From: Candidatus Nanopelagicales bacterium
GTDB taxonomy: Bacteria > Actinomycetota > Actinomycetes > S36-B12 > GCA-2699445
Assembly: GCA_029939085.1 (NCBI GenBank)
Contig: JAOZTQ010000104.1
Coordinates: 1 to 5,574, forward strand
DNA: 5,574 nt
Direction of reading: 5' to 3'
Both the position numbers and the translations under genes were made by a program. The notes beneath the pieces were generated by a model. The model saw only the letters and a program-made list of their open reading frames with translations, was not told the DNA's origin and did no database searches. This document shows positions 1 to 5,574 of this stretch, one piece after another. Every line of letters starts with the position of its first letter. The first letter of the stretch is position 1.

Positions 1-2199
1 AGCCAGCATCTCATCGTCGTAGACGATTTCCATTCCTCGACCACCCAAAACATATGATGGGCGAACAAGAACGGGGTAGCCAATCTCTTGTGCGATTGCG
101 CTGGCTTCTTCATACGAAAAGGCGGTGCCGTGTTTGGGCGATGGGAGATCTACTTCCGCAAGAACCCGACCAAATGCGCCTCGCTCCTCGGCAAGGTGAA
201 TTGATTCCGGGGGTGTGCCAACTACAGGCAGCCCTAGATCCTTGAGTGATTGCGCTAAGCCCAGCGGGGTTTGGCCACCTAACTGGACAATGACTCCCAC
301 GACCTCACCAGTTTGACTCTCCGCGTGGTAGATCTCGAGGACATCCTCCAATGTGAGTGGCTCAAAATAGAGTCGGTCTGAGGTGTCGTAGTCCGTGGAA
401 ACAGTCTCAGGGTTGCAGTTGACCATAACCGTCTCGTAACCCTGATCTCGCAGAGTTAACGCCGCATGGACGCAGGAATAGTCGAACTCGATACCTTGGC
501 CAATACGGTTCGGACCAGAGCCAAGGATCATCACCTTAGGTCGGCTGCCGGATTCAACTTCCGTTTCGGTGTCGTAACTGGAGTAGTGGTACGGAGTTCG
601 AGCTGCGAACTCAGCCGCACACGTGTCGACGGTCTTGTAAACCGGTCGAATGCCCAGGGCTTGCCGTACTCCGCGAACGACAGCCTCCGGCAGTCCGACG
701 ATACCGCCGATCTGCACATCCGAGAAGCCATGACGTTTTGCCTCGGCTACGAGGTCATCTTGCAAAATACCGGCACTTGCAATCCGGTCAGCAATGTCAT
801 TGAGTAGAACAATTTGGTCGAGGAACCACGGGTCGATTCCCGTTTCGTTATGGGTTTCCGCAACACTCGCTCCACCCCACAGCGCCTGCTGGACCAGACG
901 TAACCGTCCATCACGTGGGGTTTTAGCTTCGTGCAACAGCGCTGCGTAATCAGCGGGGGGCGCACCTTCCCAGGAGAACTGAGCCTCAGGACGCTCAAGA
1001 GAACGCAATGCTTTTTGCAACGCTTCGGTGAAGTTCCGACCGATCGCCATGGCCTCGCCCACGCTTTTCATTGTGGTGGTCAGGACCTCATCGGAACCGG
1101 GGAACTTTTCAAACGCAAACCGCGGCACCTTGACAACGACATAGTCCAAGGCTGGCTCAAATGAAGCTGGAGTTTCCGCCGTAATGTCATTGGGAATCTC
1201 ATCGAGGGTGTAACCCACCGCGAGTCGTGCCGCGATCTTGGCTATTGGAAACCCCGTGGCCTTACTGGCTAATGCGCTAGATCGGCTGACGCGGGGATTC
1301 ATCTCAATGACGATGATTCGCCCATCTGCCGGGTTCACCGCGAACTGAATATTGCAACCCCCAGTATCGACGCCGACCGCCCGGATGATGTCGATACCGA
1401 TATCACGGAGCCGTTGGTATTCCCGATCCGTGAGAGTCAACGACGGCGCTACCGTGATCGAGTCGCCAGTATGCACACCCATCGGGTCAAGATTCTCGAT
1501 CGAACAAACCACCACGACGTTGTCGTGCTTGTCTCGCATCAACTCGAGTTCATACTCTTTCCAACCGAGGATGGACTCCTCGAGCAGAACCTCCGTAGTG
1601 GGACTGGCCATGAGACCAGCTCCGGCTATCCGTCGAAGATCGTCCGGGTCATAGGCGAATCCAGAGCCGGCACCACCCATAGTGAAAGAAGGACGGACGA
1701 CGACTGGGTAGTTCAGTTCCTCTGCTGCGGTGAGACATTCTTCGAGCGTGTGGCAAATTCTGCTGCGGGCAGACTCAGCGCCAATCGACGAAACGATTCC
1801 GCGGAATTCCTCCCGATTCTCACCGCGTTCAATTGCATCGATATCTGCACCGACAAGTTCGACATCGTATTTGGTCAGAATGCCCGCGCGGTCCAGCGCA
1901 GTCGCGGCGTTCAATGCCGTTTGACCTCCCAGGGTGGGGAGTAAAGCATCCGGGCGTTCTTTCGCGATGATTCGTTCCAAGACATCGACCGTGATCGGTT
2001 CGACGTAGGTAGCATCCGCAAACTCTGGATCGGTCATGATGGTGGCTGGGTTACTGTTCACCAACACAACGCGCAGGCCTTCGGCTTTCAGCACTCGACA
2101 AGCCTGGGTGCCGGAGTAATCGAACTCACAGGCTTGGCCGATCACGATCGGCCCCGAGCCGATCACCATGATCGAGGAAATGTCATCACGCAGCGGCAT
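1..2199 (-). CDS. carB: Carbamoyl-phosphate synthase large subunit (partial, C-terminus beyond the left edge)
   Basis: This is the large subunit of glutamine-dependent carbamoyl-phosphate synthase, a cytosolic enzyme that makes carbamoyl phosphate from bicarbonate, ammonia (delivered by CarA) and two ATP, for pyrimidines and arginine. I translated the frame by hand from the ATG at 2199 to position 1: 733 residues, no stop or frameshift, against about 1,100 for the family. Residues 1-~400 form the first ATP-grasp (carboxyphosphate) half: GSGPIVIGQ at 14-22, PSFTMGG at 170-176, IEMNPRVSRSS at 298-308. Candidate ligands R129, R169, E215, H243, Q285, E299 and N301 are all present. Residues ~400-550 are the oligomerisation domain, ending in DTCAAEF (526-532). 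The second ATP-grasp half starts near 555 (GSGPNRIGQG 560-569; PSYVLGG 714-720) and is cut. The rest of that half and the C-terminal allosteric (MGS-like) domain lie outside, so effector control cannot be judged. The start matches the family's conserved MPxRxDI opening and overlaps carA by 14 bp. Confidence 0.98.
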   Translation of the reverse strand, partial: MPLRDDISSIMVIGSGPIVIGQACEFDYSGTQACRVLKAEGLRVVLVNSNPATIMTDPEFADATYVEPITVDVLERIIAKERPDALLPTLGGQTALNAATALDRAGILTKYDVELVGADIDAIERGENREEFRGIVSSIGAESARSRICHTLEECLTAAEELNYPVVVRPSFTMGGAGSGFAYDPDDLRRIAGAGLMASPTTEVLLEESILGWKEYELELMRDKHDNVVVVCSIENLDPMGVHTGDSITVAPSLTLTDREYQRLRDIGIDIIRAVGVDTGGCNIQFAVNPADGRIIVIEMNPRVSRSSALASKATGFPIAKIAARLAVGYTLDEIPNDITAETPASFEPALDYVVVKVPRFAFEKFPGSDEVLTTTMKSVGEAMAIGRNFTEALQKALRSLERPEAQFSWEGAPPADYAALLHEAKTPRDGRLRLVQQALWGGASVAETHNETGIDPWFLDQIVLLNDIADRIASAGILQDDLVAEAKRHGFSDVQIGGIVGLPEAVVRGVRQALGIRPVYKTVDTCAAEFAARTPYHYSSYDTETEVESGSRPKVMILGSGPNRIGQGIEFDYSCVHAALTLRDQGYETVMVNCNPETVSTDYDTSDRLYFEPLTLEDVLEIYHAESQTGEVVGVIVQLGGQTPLGLAQSLKDLGLPVVGTPPESIHLAEERGAFGRVLAEVDLPSPKHGTAFSYEEASAIAQEIGYPVLVRPSYVLGGRGMEIVYDDEMLA
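2146..2164. repeat. Perfect 7-bp inverted repeat in the 5' end of carB
   Basis: The arms GATCGGC and GCCGATC are separated by 5 nt, about 36-54 nt into carB. They fall on codons for the conserved loop IGSGPIVIG, whose two Ile-Gly pairs plausibly explain the repeat. Any effect on carB translation is speculation. Confidence 0.25.
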
Positions 2200-3319
2200 T
2201 ACGGCCTCCCTGAACTAAATCGGTGAACCGGTCGAAAAGGTATGCGGCATCGTGTGGTCCAGCAGCCGCTTCCGGATGGTATTGAACGCTGAAAGCACGA
2301 CCACTCGTCAAACGAAGACCTTCGACCACGTCATCGTTGAGGCACACGTGACTTACTTCCGCGGGACCATACGGAGTTTCGAATGCACCGTCCCGCGGAG
2401 CATCTACTGCGAATCCGTGATTGTGCGCAGTCACCGCCACTCGACCAGTCGCTTTGTCCATGACGGGCTGATTAATCCCCCGGTGCCCAAACTTGAGCTT
2501 GTAGGTAGCAAGCCCCAACGCCCGACCAAATACTTGATTGCCGAAGCAGATGCCAAACAGAGGACGATCTGCTGACAAAACCGCTCTCACGAGCTCTACA
2601 GCATGATCGGCGGTCGACGGATCGCCCGGACCGTTGGACAGGAAGTACCCATCCGCGTTAATCGTGAGCAGTTCTTCGCTACTGATCGACGCGGGTAACA
2701 CGTGGACTCGAAGTCCACGCTGCGCCATACGATGCGGAGTCATTGCTTTGATACCTAGATCAACGGCCGCTACGGTCCCGATTGGATCACCTTCGGGTTC
2801 CACTACATACGGCTCCGGTGTGGTCACATCAGCAGTGAGATTGGCGCCAGCCATTTCAGGGCTCGACTGCACCCGAGTAAGTAACTCAGAATCGTCAGCG
2901 ATTCGATTACCCGAGAAAATACCGACCCGCATGGCGCCCCGATCTCGCAGGTGTCGAGTGAGCGCCCTCGTATCAATACCACTGATTCCAACAACGTCAG
3001 CTGACTCGAGATCATCAACTAGTTCACGTCGGGATCGCCAGTTACTGGATCGGGGAGCTGGATCACGAACGACATAACCCGACACCCAAATCTGCCGGGA
3101 TTCAGGATCCTCATCATTCATTCCGGTATTACCGATATGTGGTGAAGTTTGGATGACGACCTGTCGATGATACGAGGGGTCTGTCAACGTCTCCTGATAT
3201 CCAGTCATCGCCGTAGTGAAGACCGCTTCGCCAAAGGTCTCTCCCTGCGCACCGTAACTACGTCCACGAAGCGAGGTACCGTCTTCCAACATCAAAACCG
3301 CTTCGGTAGTTTCACTCAT
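2186..3319 (-). CDS. carA: Carbamoyl-phosphate synthase small subunit (glutamine amidotransferase)
   Basis: CarA hydrolyses glutamine and channels the ammonia to CarB. The 377-residue protein is full length for the family. Residues ~1-150 are the CPSase small-chain domain, with LEDGTSLRGR at 11-20, TGYQETLTDPSY at 39-50 and SPHIGNTG at 59-66. Residues ~183-370 are a class I (triad) glutamine amidotransferase domain: SNGPGDP at 228-234, nucleophile Cys258 in GICFGNQ, and His348/Glu350 in YHPEA, so the catalytic triad is complete. FGHRGINQPV (277-286) and TAHNHGF (297-303) are typical of the family. Having GNQ rather than GHQ after the nucleophile is normal in actinobacterial CarA. The ATG at 3319 overlaps the TGA of the upstream membrane-protein gene (ATGA) and has a strong ribosome-binding site. 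The gene's TGA lies 14 bp inside carB, as expected for two subunits made in equal amounts. Confidence 0.98.
   Translation of the reverse strand: MSETTEAVLMLEDGTSLRGRSYGAQGETFGEAVFTTAMTGYQETLTDPSYHRQVVIQTSPHIGNTGMNDEDPESRQIWVSGYVVRDPAPRSSNWRSRRELVDDLESADVVGISGIDTRALTRHLRDRGAMRVGIFSGNRIADDSELLTRVQSSPEMAGANLTADVTTPEPYVVEPEGDPIGTVAAVDLGIKAMTPHRMAQRGLRVHVLPASISSEELLTINADGYFLSNGPGDPSTADHAVELVRAVLSADRPLFGICFGNQVFGRALGLATYKLKFGHRGINQPVMDKATGRVAVTAHNHGFAVDAPRDGAFETPYGPAEVSHVCLNDDVVEGLRLTSGRAFSVQYHPEAAAGPHDAAYLFDRFTDLVQGGRNAAA
2205..2210 (-). promoter_or_regulatory. Ribosome-binding site of carB
   Basis: GGGAGG lies 5 nt before the carB ATG, wholly within the last codons of carA. It fixes the carB start at 2199 and supports translational coupling between the two subunits. 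Confidence 0.8.
2701..2719. repeat. Perfect 8-bp inverted repeat inside carA
   Basis: The arms CGTGGACT and AGTCCACG are separated by 3 nt. In the carA mRNA this could form a compact hairpin at codons for residues ~201-207 (RGLRVHV), near the start of the amidotransferase domain. There is no following U-tract, so it is not an intrinsic terminator. A repeat of this size is expected about once by chance in a window this long. Confidence 0.3.
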
Positions 3320-3870
3320 TGCGATCCCTCCCCTTGCGCCGGAGCTTCCGGCGGCTTAACCAGGTAATCCTCGATCCAGTCAATGACCAGTTTCTGATCG
3401 GCCGGATCCGCGAACCAAATCCCCGTCACTACTTTAGATTGACCCCACGTCCAGGTGATGGCGACTATGCCATGTCCGCCAAAGACCTTCTGCAGCATGC
3501 CCGGGGCAGTCTCGACTGCTTCAAGCTGAGCGGCCGGCAGGAACAATATCGGCTCACCGTCTCGATCAAGAACCAAACCAGCCGCTGTGGGGACTACCTT
3601 CGACCGGGCCATTGCACCGCCGGCGACGATGCGGTCCAGCCAATCCCCCGCTCGCACAGTGCCGATGTATTTGCCGGTCACTGCATTAGCCAGAGATGGG
3701 GATTGAGTGACCTCCGGCAACGGTGCCCATTCTTGCCGCTTTGCTCGCCGACGCCAGCCGCGACGCAGAAGCAGTAGGGCCAAAACGATGACCGCCAACG
3801 TGGCCCCGGTCAGCAACAGACGAGTTGGCCAGTCGGTGACAACTGCCTGTTCGCTGATTGCAGTTACCAC
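3316..3870 (-). CDS. Single-pass membrane protein with PH-like cytosolic domain, function unknown (pyr-operon associated)
   Basis: This 184-residue protein has no assigned function. A short N-terminal tail (1-16) is followed by one hydrophobic segment at about 17-35 (TGATLAVIVLALLLL) and a strongly basic stretch RRGWRRRAKR at 36-45. By the positive-inside rule this puts the N-terminus outside and the remaining ~140 residues in the cytosol. There is no lipobox or clear signal-peptidase site, so the segment is probably an uncleaved anchor. The soluble part looks like a small beta-rich fold: GKYIGTVRAGDWLDRI at 66-81, then strands around 97-121 and 134-152, then an amphipathic helix at about 155-171 (QKLVIDWIEDYL) and a Pro/Gly-rich tail. 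This agrees with a PH-like domain. A gene of similar size and position occurs in actinobacterial pyr clusters (Rv1382 in M. tuberculosis is the one I recall). The GTG start at 3870 overlaps the end of pyrC by 7 bp; the TGA overlaps carA by 4 bp. The gene is surely real; the PH-like assignment rests on memory of the family and on pattern, not on a search. Confidence 0.88.
   Translation of the reverse strand: MVTAISEQAVVTDWPTRLLLTGATLAVIVLALLLLRRGWRRRAKRQEWAPLPEVTQSPSLANAVTGKYIGTVRAGDWLDRIVAGGAMARSKVVPTAAGLVLDRDGEPILFLPAAQLEAVETAPGMLQKVFGGHGIVAITWTWGQSKVVTGIWFADPADQKLVIDWIEDYLVKPPEAPAQGEGSQ
3326..3333 (-). promoter_or_regulatory. Ribosome-binding site of carA
   Basis: GGGGAGGG lies 6 nt before the carA ATG, inside the end of the membrane-protein gene. 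Together with the ATGA stop/start overlap it supports the start at 3319. Confidence 0.82.
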
Positions 3871-5162
3871 TGCAGCTCCCCAGCTCGGACAGTAGCGGTG
3901 CCCTTAAAGAAGGTGTCGATAACTCGACCCGGTAACTCCATATCCCGGAACGGACTATTTCGGGAAGCACCTGGGAACGCCGCTGGGTTCACGGTCCAAC
4001 GACTATCCGGATCAAAAAGGACTAAGTTCGCCGGTTCACCTTCAGCAAGCGGTCGACCTTGATCGCTCACCAAGCCAATCTGGGCGGGAACCTGCGACAT
4101 CCGTTGAGCGACACCCTGCCAGTCCAAAAGTCCGGTCTCGACCATGGTGGCAACTACAACCGATAATGCGGTCGGCAATCCGACCATACCGAAGGCAGCC
4201 ACCGCCCATTCACAGTCTTTGTCCTCACCGGTGTGCGGTGCGTGATCCGTCGCGACGATATCGATCGTGCCATCTGCCAAACCTTCACGTAACGCCAACA
4301 CATCATCTTCGGTGCGCAGTGGCGGGTTCACTTTAAAGACCGGGTCATAACCGGCCACTAGCTCATCGGTTAACAGCAAATGATGCGGCGTCACCTCGGC
4401 AGTTACCCGAATGCCTCGTTCTTTAGCCCGCCGAATCAGATCAACACTTCCCGCTGTCGACACGTGGCAGACATGAAGTCGTGAACCAACATGATCGGCC
4501 AGTAAAACGTCTCTTGCAATTACTGCTTCCTCGGCTACAGCCGGCCAACCCTGAAGTCCAAGTTGGGCAGACATCTTGCCCTCATTCATTTGTGAGGCGG
4601 CTGTGAGGTCTGGATCTTGGGCATGTTGCGCGATAACACCGTCGAAAGCCTTCACATATTCCAGGGCTCTTCGCATAACCAGTGAGTTGGATACGCAGTG
4701 GCCGTCGTCGCTGAACATACGCACGGATGCACTGGAGTCAGCCATAGCTCCCAGCTCTGCCAAGTGCTGCCCCGCCAGACCTTCAGTGACGGCACCGACT
4801 GGTCTCACGTCACAAAAACCAGCTGCTTGCCCCAATCGATGAACCTGCTCAACAACGCCCGCGGTATCGGCGACCGGATCCGTGTTTGCCATAGCGTGGA
4901 CCGCGGTGTAACCCCCCAAAGCTGCGGCTGCCGTTCCAGTCGCCACCGTCTCTGCATCTTCTCGGCCGGGTTCCCGCAGATGGGTATGGAGATCCACTAG
5001 ACCCGGTAACGCGATCAAACCCGTCGCCTCAACTACCTCTGCACTCGGGGCGCTGAGCTGACCAGCCGGGGAAATCTGCGCAATATGACCATCTCGTAGC
5101 CAGATATCACTGGGGTCACCGCCGAGCGGCAGCGCACCACTAATGAGATATTCCCCGCTCAT
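3864..5162 (-). CDS. pyrC: Dihydroorotase (class I)
   Basis: Dihydroorotase reversibly cyclises N-carbamoyl-L-aspartate to L-dihydroorotate, the third step of UMP synthesis, in the cytosol. The 432-residue protein has the length and layout of a class I amidohydrolase-fold dihydroorotase: a small N-terminal beta part (1-~52), a metal-binding TIM barrel (~53-375), then the C-terminal return of the beta part (GEPANLVLFDP at 375-385, FKGTATVRAGE at 419-429). Expected metal and catalytic residues are all present: His59 and His61 (DLHTHLREPG), Asp153 (FSDDGH), His180, His233 (CHVSTAG) and Asp306 (TDHAPH). NTDP at 93-96 and NPPLR at 279-283 match substrate-contact motifs. This completeness argues for an active enzyme rather than the inactive pseudo-dihydroorotase that accompanies some PyrB proteins. 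The ATG at 5162 overlaps the pyrB stop as ATGA, behind a GGGGGA ribosome-binding site. Its TAA lies inside the start region of the membrane-protein gene. Confidence 0.98.
   Translation of the reverse strand: MSGEYLISGALPLGGDPSDIWLRDGHIAQISPAGQLSAPSAEVVEATGLIALPGLVDLHTHLREPGREDAETVATGTAAAALGGYTAVHAMANTDPVADTAGVVEQVHRLGQAAGFCDVRPVGAVTEGLAGQHLAELGAMADSSASVRMFSDDGHCVSNSLVMRRALEYVKAFDGVIAQHAQDPDLTAASQMNEGKMSAQLGLQGWPAVAEEAVIARDVLLADHVGSRLHVCHVSTAGSVDLIRRAKERGIRVTAEVTPHHLLLTDELVAGYDPVFKVNPPLRTEDDVLALREGLADGTIDIVATDHAPHTGEDKDCEWAVAAFGMVGLPTALSVVVATMVETGLLDWQGVAQRMSQVPAQIGLVSDQGRPLAEGEPANLVLFDPDSRWTVNPAAFPGASRNSPFRDMELPGRVIDTFFKGTATVRAGELQW
3876..3881 (-). promoter_or_regulatory. Ribosome-binding site of the PH-like membrane protein gene
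   Basis: GGGGAG lies 5 nt before the GTG at 3870, inside the last codons of pyrC. It decides in favour of this GTG: no other ATG, GTG or TTG is found in frame in the short stretch before the transmembrane segment, and starting later would remove the anchor. Confidence 0.75.
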
Positions 5163-5574
5163 GCTGTATCCCCCGATCCCTCACGCGATCCACCCACCAG
5201 CAGATACAGCACAGCCATACGAACACTTACTCCGTTACTGACCTGCTCCAGGATCACCGCTCGGTCCGAGTCAGCTATGTCATCGCCGATTTCCATACCC
5301 CGCACCATCGGACCGGGGTGCATGATGATGGAGCGTTCCGGCAGCAACGCTGCCCGCTTAGCATCAAGGCCATAGCGACGGCTGTACTCACGAGTACTGG
5401 GGAAAAAGTCCGCGTTCATTCGCTCGGCCTGGACCCGCAACATCATCACAGCGTCTGTTTTCGGAAGTACCGCATCAAGGTCATAAGAAATATCGACAGG
5501 CCAGGAGTCAACCCCTACCGGAATGAGGGTAGGAGGTGCGACAAGTGTTACCTGCGCCCCAAGCGTATGAAGTA
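5159..5574 (-). CDS. pyrB: Aspartate carbamoyltransferase catalytic chain (partial, N-terminus beyond the right edge)
   Basis: PyrB transfers the carbamoyl group from carbamoyl phosphate to aspartate, the committed step of pyrimidine synthesis. The window holds the last 137 residues, less than half of the usual ~310; the frame is open to the right edge (first full codon at 5572). What is visible is the aspartate-binding domain: LGAQVTLVAPPTLIP near the start, then DAVMMLRVQAERM, the FFPSTREYSRRYGL segment, and the substrate-loop motif HPGPMVRGMEI, followed by the C-terminal helix QVSNGVSVRMAVLYLLV. The carbamoyl-phosphate-binding motif (STRT type) lies in the missing N-terminal half. The internal ATGs around 5441-5449 are codons within a conserved helix, not starts. 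The 9-residue tail after LLVGG is low-complexity and polar. The gene overlaps pyrC by 4 bp. Confidence 0.97.
   Translation of the reverse strand, partial: LHTLGAQVTLVAPPTLIPVGVDSWPVDISYDLDAVLPKTDAVMMLRVQAERMNADFFPSTREYSRRYGLDAKRAALLPERSIIMHPGPMVRGMEIGDDIADSDRAVILEQVSNGVSVRMAVLYLLVGGSREGSGDTA
5169..5174 (-). promoter_or_regulatory. Ribosome-binding site of pyrC
   Basis: GGGGGA lies 6 nt before the pyrC ATG, inside the end of pyrB. It is a poorer match to the anti-Shine-Dalgarno sequence than the sites of carA and carB, so reinitiation at the ATGA overlap may contribute. Confidence 0.6.

Noticed and set aside
466..807. 113-codon plus-strand open frame opposite carB, with shorter minus-strand frames at 531-731 and 747-998
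   Set aside because: The intact carB frame runs straight through this region with conserved motifs (DTCAAEF, GSGPNRIGQG), leaving no reason to accept alternative frames.
1414..1944. 176-codon open frame on the plus strand, opposite carB
   Set aside because: It lies wholly antisense to conserved carB codons, has no credible ribosome-binding site, and its translation shows no recognisable domain. It is a shadow of carB's codon structure.
1..2199. Suspicion that carB could be broken or frameshifted, since no stop is seen
   Set aside because: Codon-by-codon translation from 2199 to 1 gives 733 continuous residues with all family motifs in place. The gene simply runs off the window.
2541..2555. 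Asn instead of His after the CarA nucleophile (GICFGNQ rather than GICLGHQ) as a possible loss of activity
   Set aside because: This variant is normal in actinobacterial CarA. Cys258, His348 and Glu350 are all present.
2634..3077. 147-codon plus-strand open frame opposite carA
   Set aside because: It is antisense to the conserved CarA coding sequence; its Ser/Thr/Arg-rich, low-complexity translation is typical of shadow frames.
3319..3777. 152-codon plus-strand open frame opposite the membrane-protein gene
   Set aside because: The opposite strand has a coherent protein with a transmembrane helix, a ribosome-binding site and operon-style overlaps at both ends. The plus-strand translation is rich in Arg, Pro and Gln, with no family resemblance.
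5159..5449. A separate 96-residue gene starting at the ATG cluster near 5449
   Set aside because: The frame continues upstream to the window edge with typical PyrB sequence, and the methionines sit inside the conserved DAVMMLRVQAERM segment.
5159..5574. A PyrR-binding leader, attenuator or promoter for the operon
   Set aside because: The operon start lies beyond the right edge. The window contains only coding sequence, with no intergenic space or U-tracted hairpin.

Overview
The window is one stretch of a de novo pyrimidine (UMP) biosynthesis operon, read entirely on the minus strand. In transcription order it holds: the C-terminal part of aspartate carbamoyltransferase (pyrB, cut by the right edge); complete class I dihydroorotase (pyrC); a small single-pass membrane protein with a PH-like cytosolic part and no assigned function; complete carbamoyl-phosphate synthase small subunit (carA); and the first 733 residues of the large subunit (carB, cut by the left edge).

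The organism is most likely an actinomycete (Actinomycetota). The order pyrB-pyrC-[small membrane protein]-carA-carB matches the mycobacterial/streptomycete pyr cluster (compare Rv1380-Rv1384 in Mycobacterium tuberculosis). The proteins also read as actinobacterial: a GICFGNQ nucleophile loop in CarA, HPGPMVRG in PyrB and a GGCNIQF motif in CarB. Base composition looks moderate by eye (roughly mid-fifties percent GC, with many A/T-ending codons). This is lower than classical Streptomyces or Mycobacterium and suggests a lower-GC actinobacterial lineage, such as an environmental or aquatic one. That placement is inference; genus cannot be fixed from this window.

Layout, left to right: carB 1-2199 (partial), carA 2186-3319, PH-like membrane protein 3316-3870, pyrC 3864-5162, pyrB 5159-5574 (partial). 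All four junctions overlap (14, 4, 7 and 4 bp), each with a purine-rich ribosome-binding site inside the preceding gene, so there is no intergenic DNA, no internal terminator and no visible internal promoter. No stretch lacks a gene. The promoter and any leader control (for example by PyrR) must lie upstream, beyond position 5574.

Working together: CarA releases ammonia from glutamine; CarB uses it with bicarbonate and 2 ATP to make carbamoyl phosphate; PyrB joins this to aspartate; PyrC closes carbamoyl-aspartate to dihydroorotate. The odd member is the membrane protein between pyrC and carA. It is translationally coupled to both neighbours and is the best candidate here for undescribed biology. 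No RNA genes, mobile elements, CRISPR arrays or plus-strand genes are supported.
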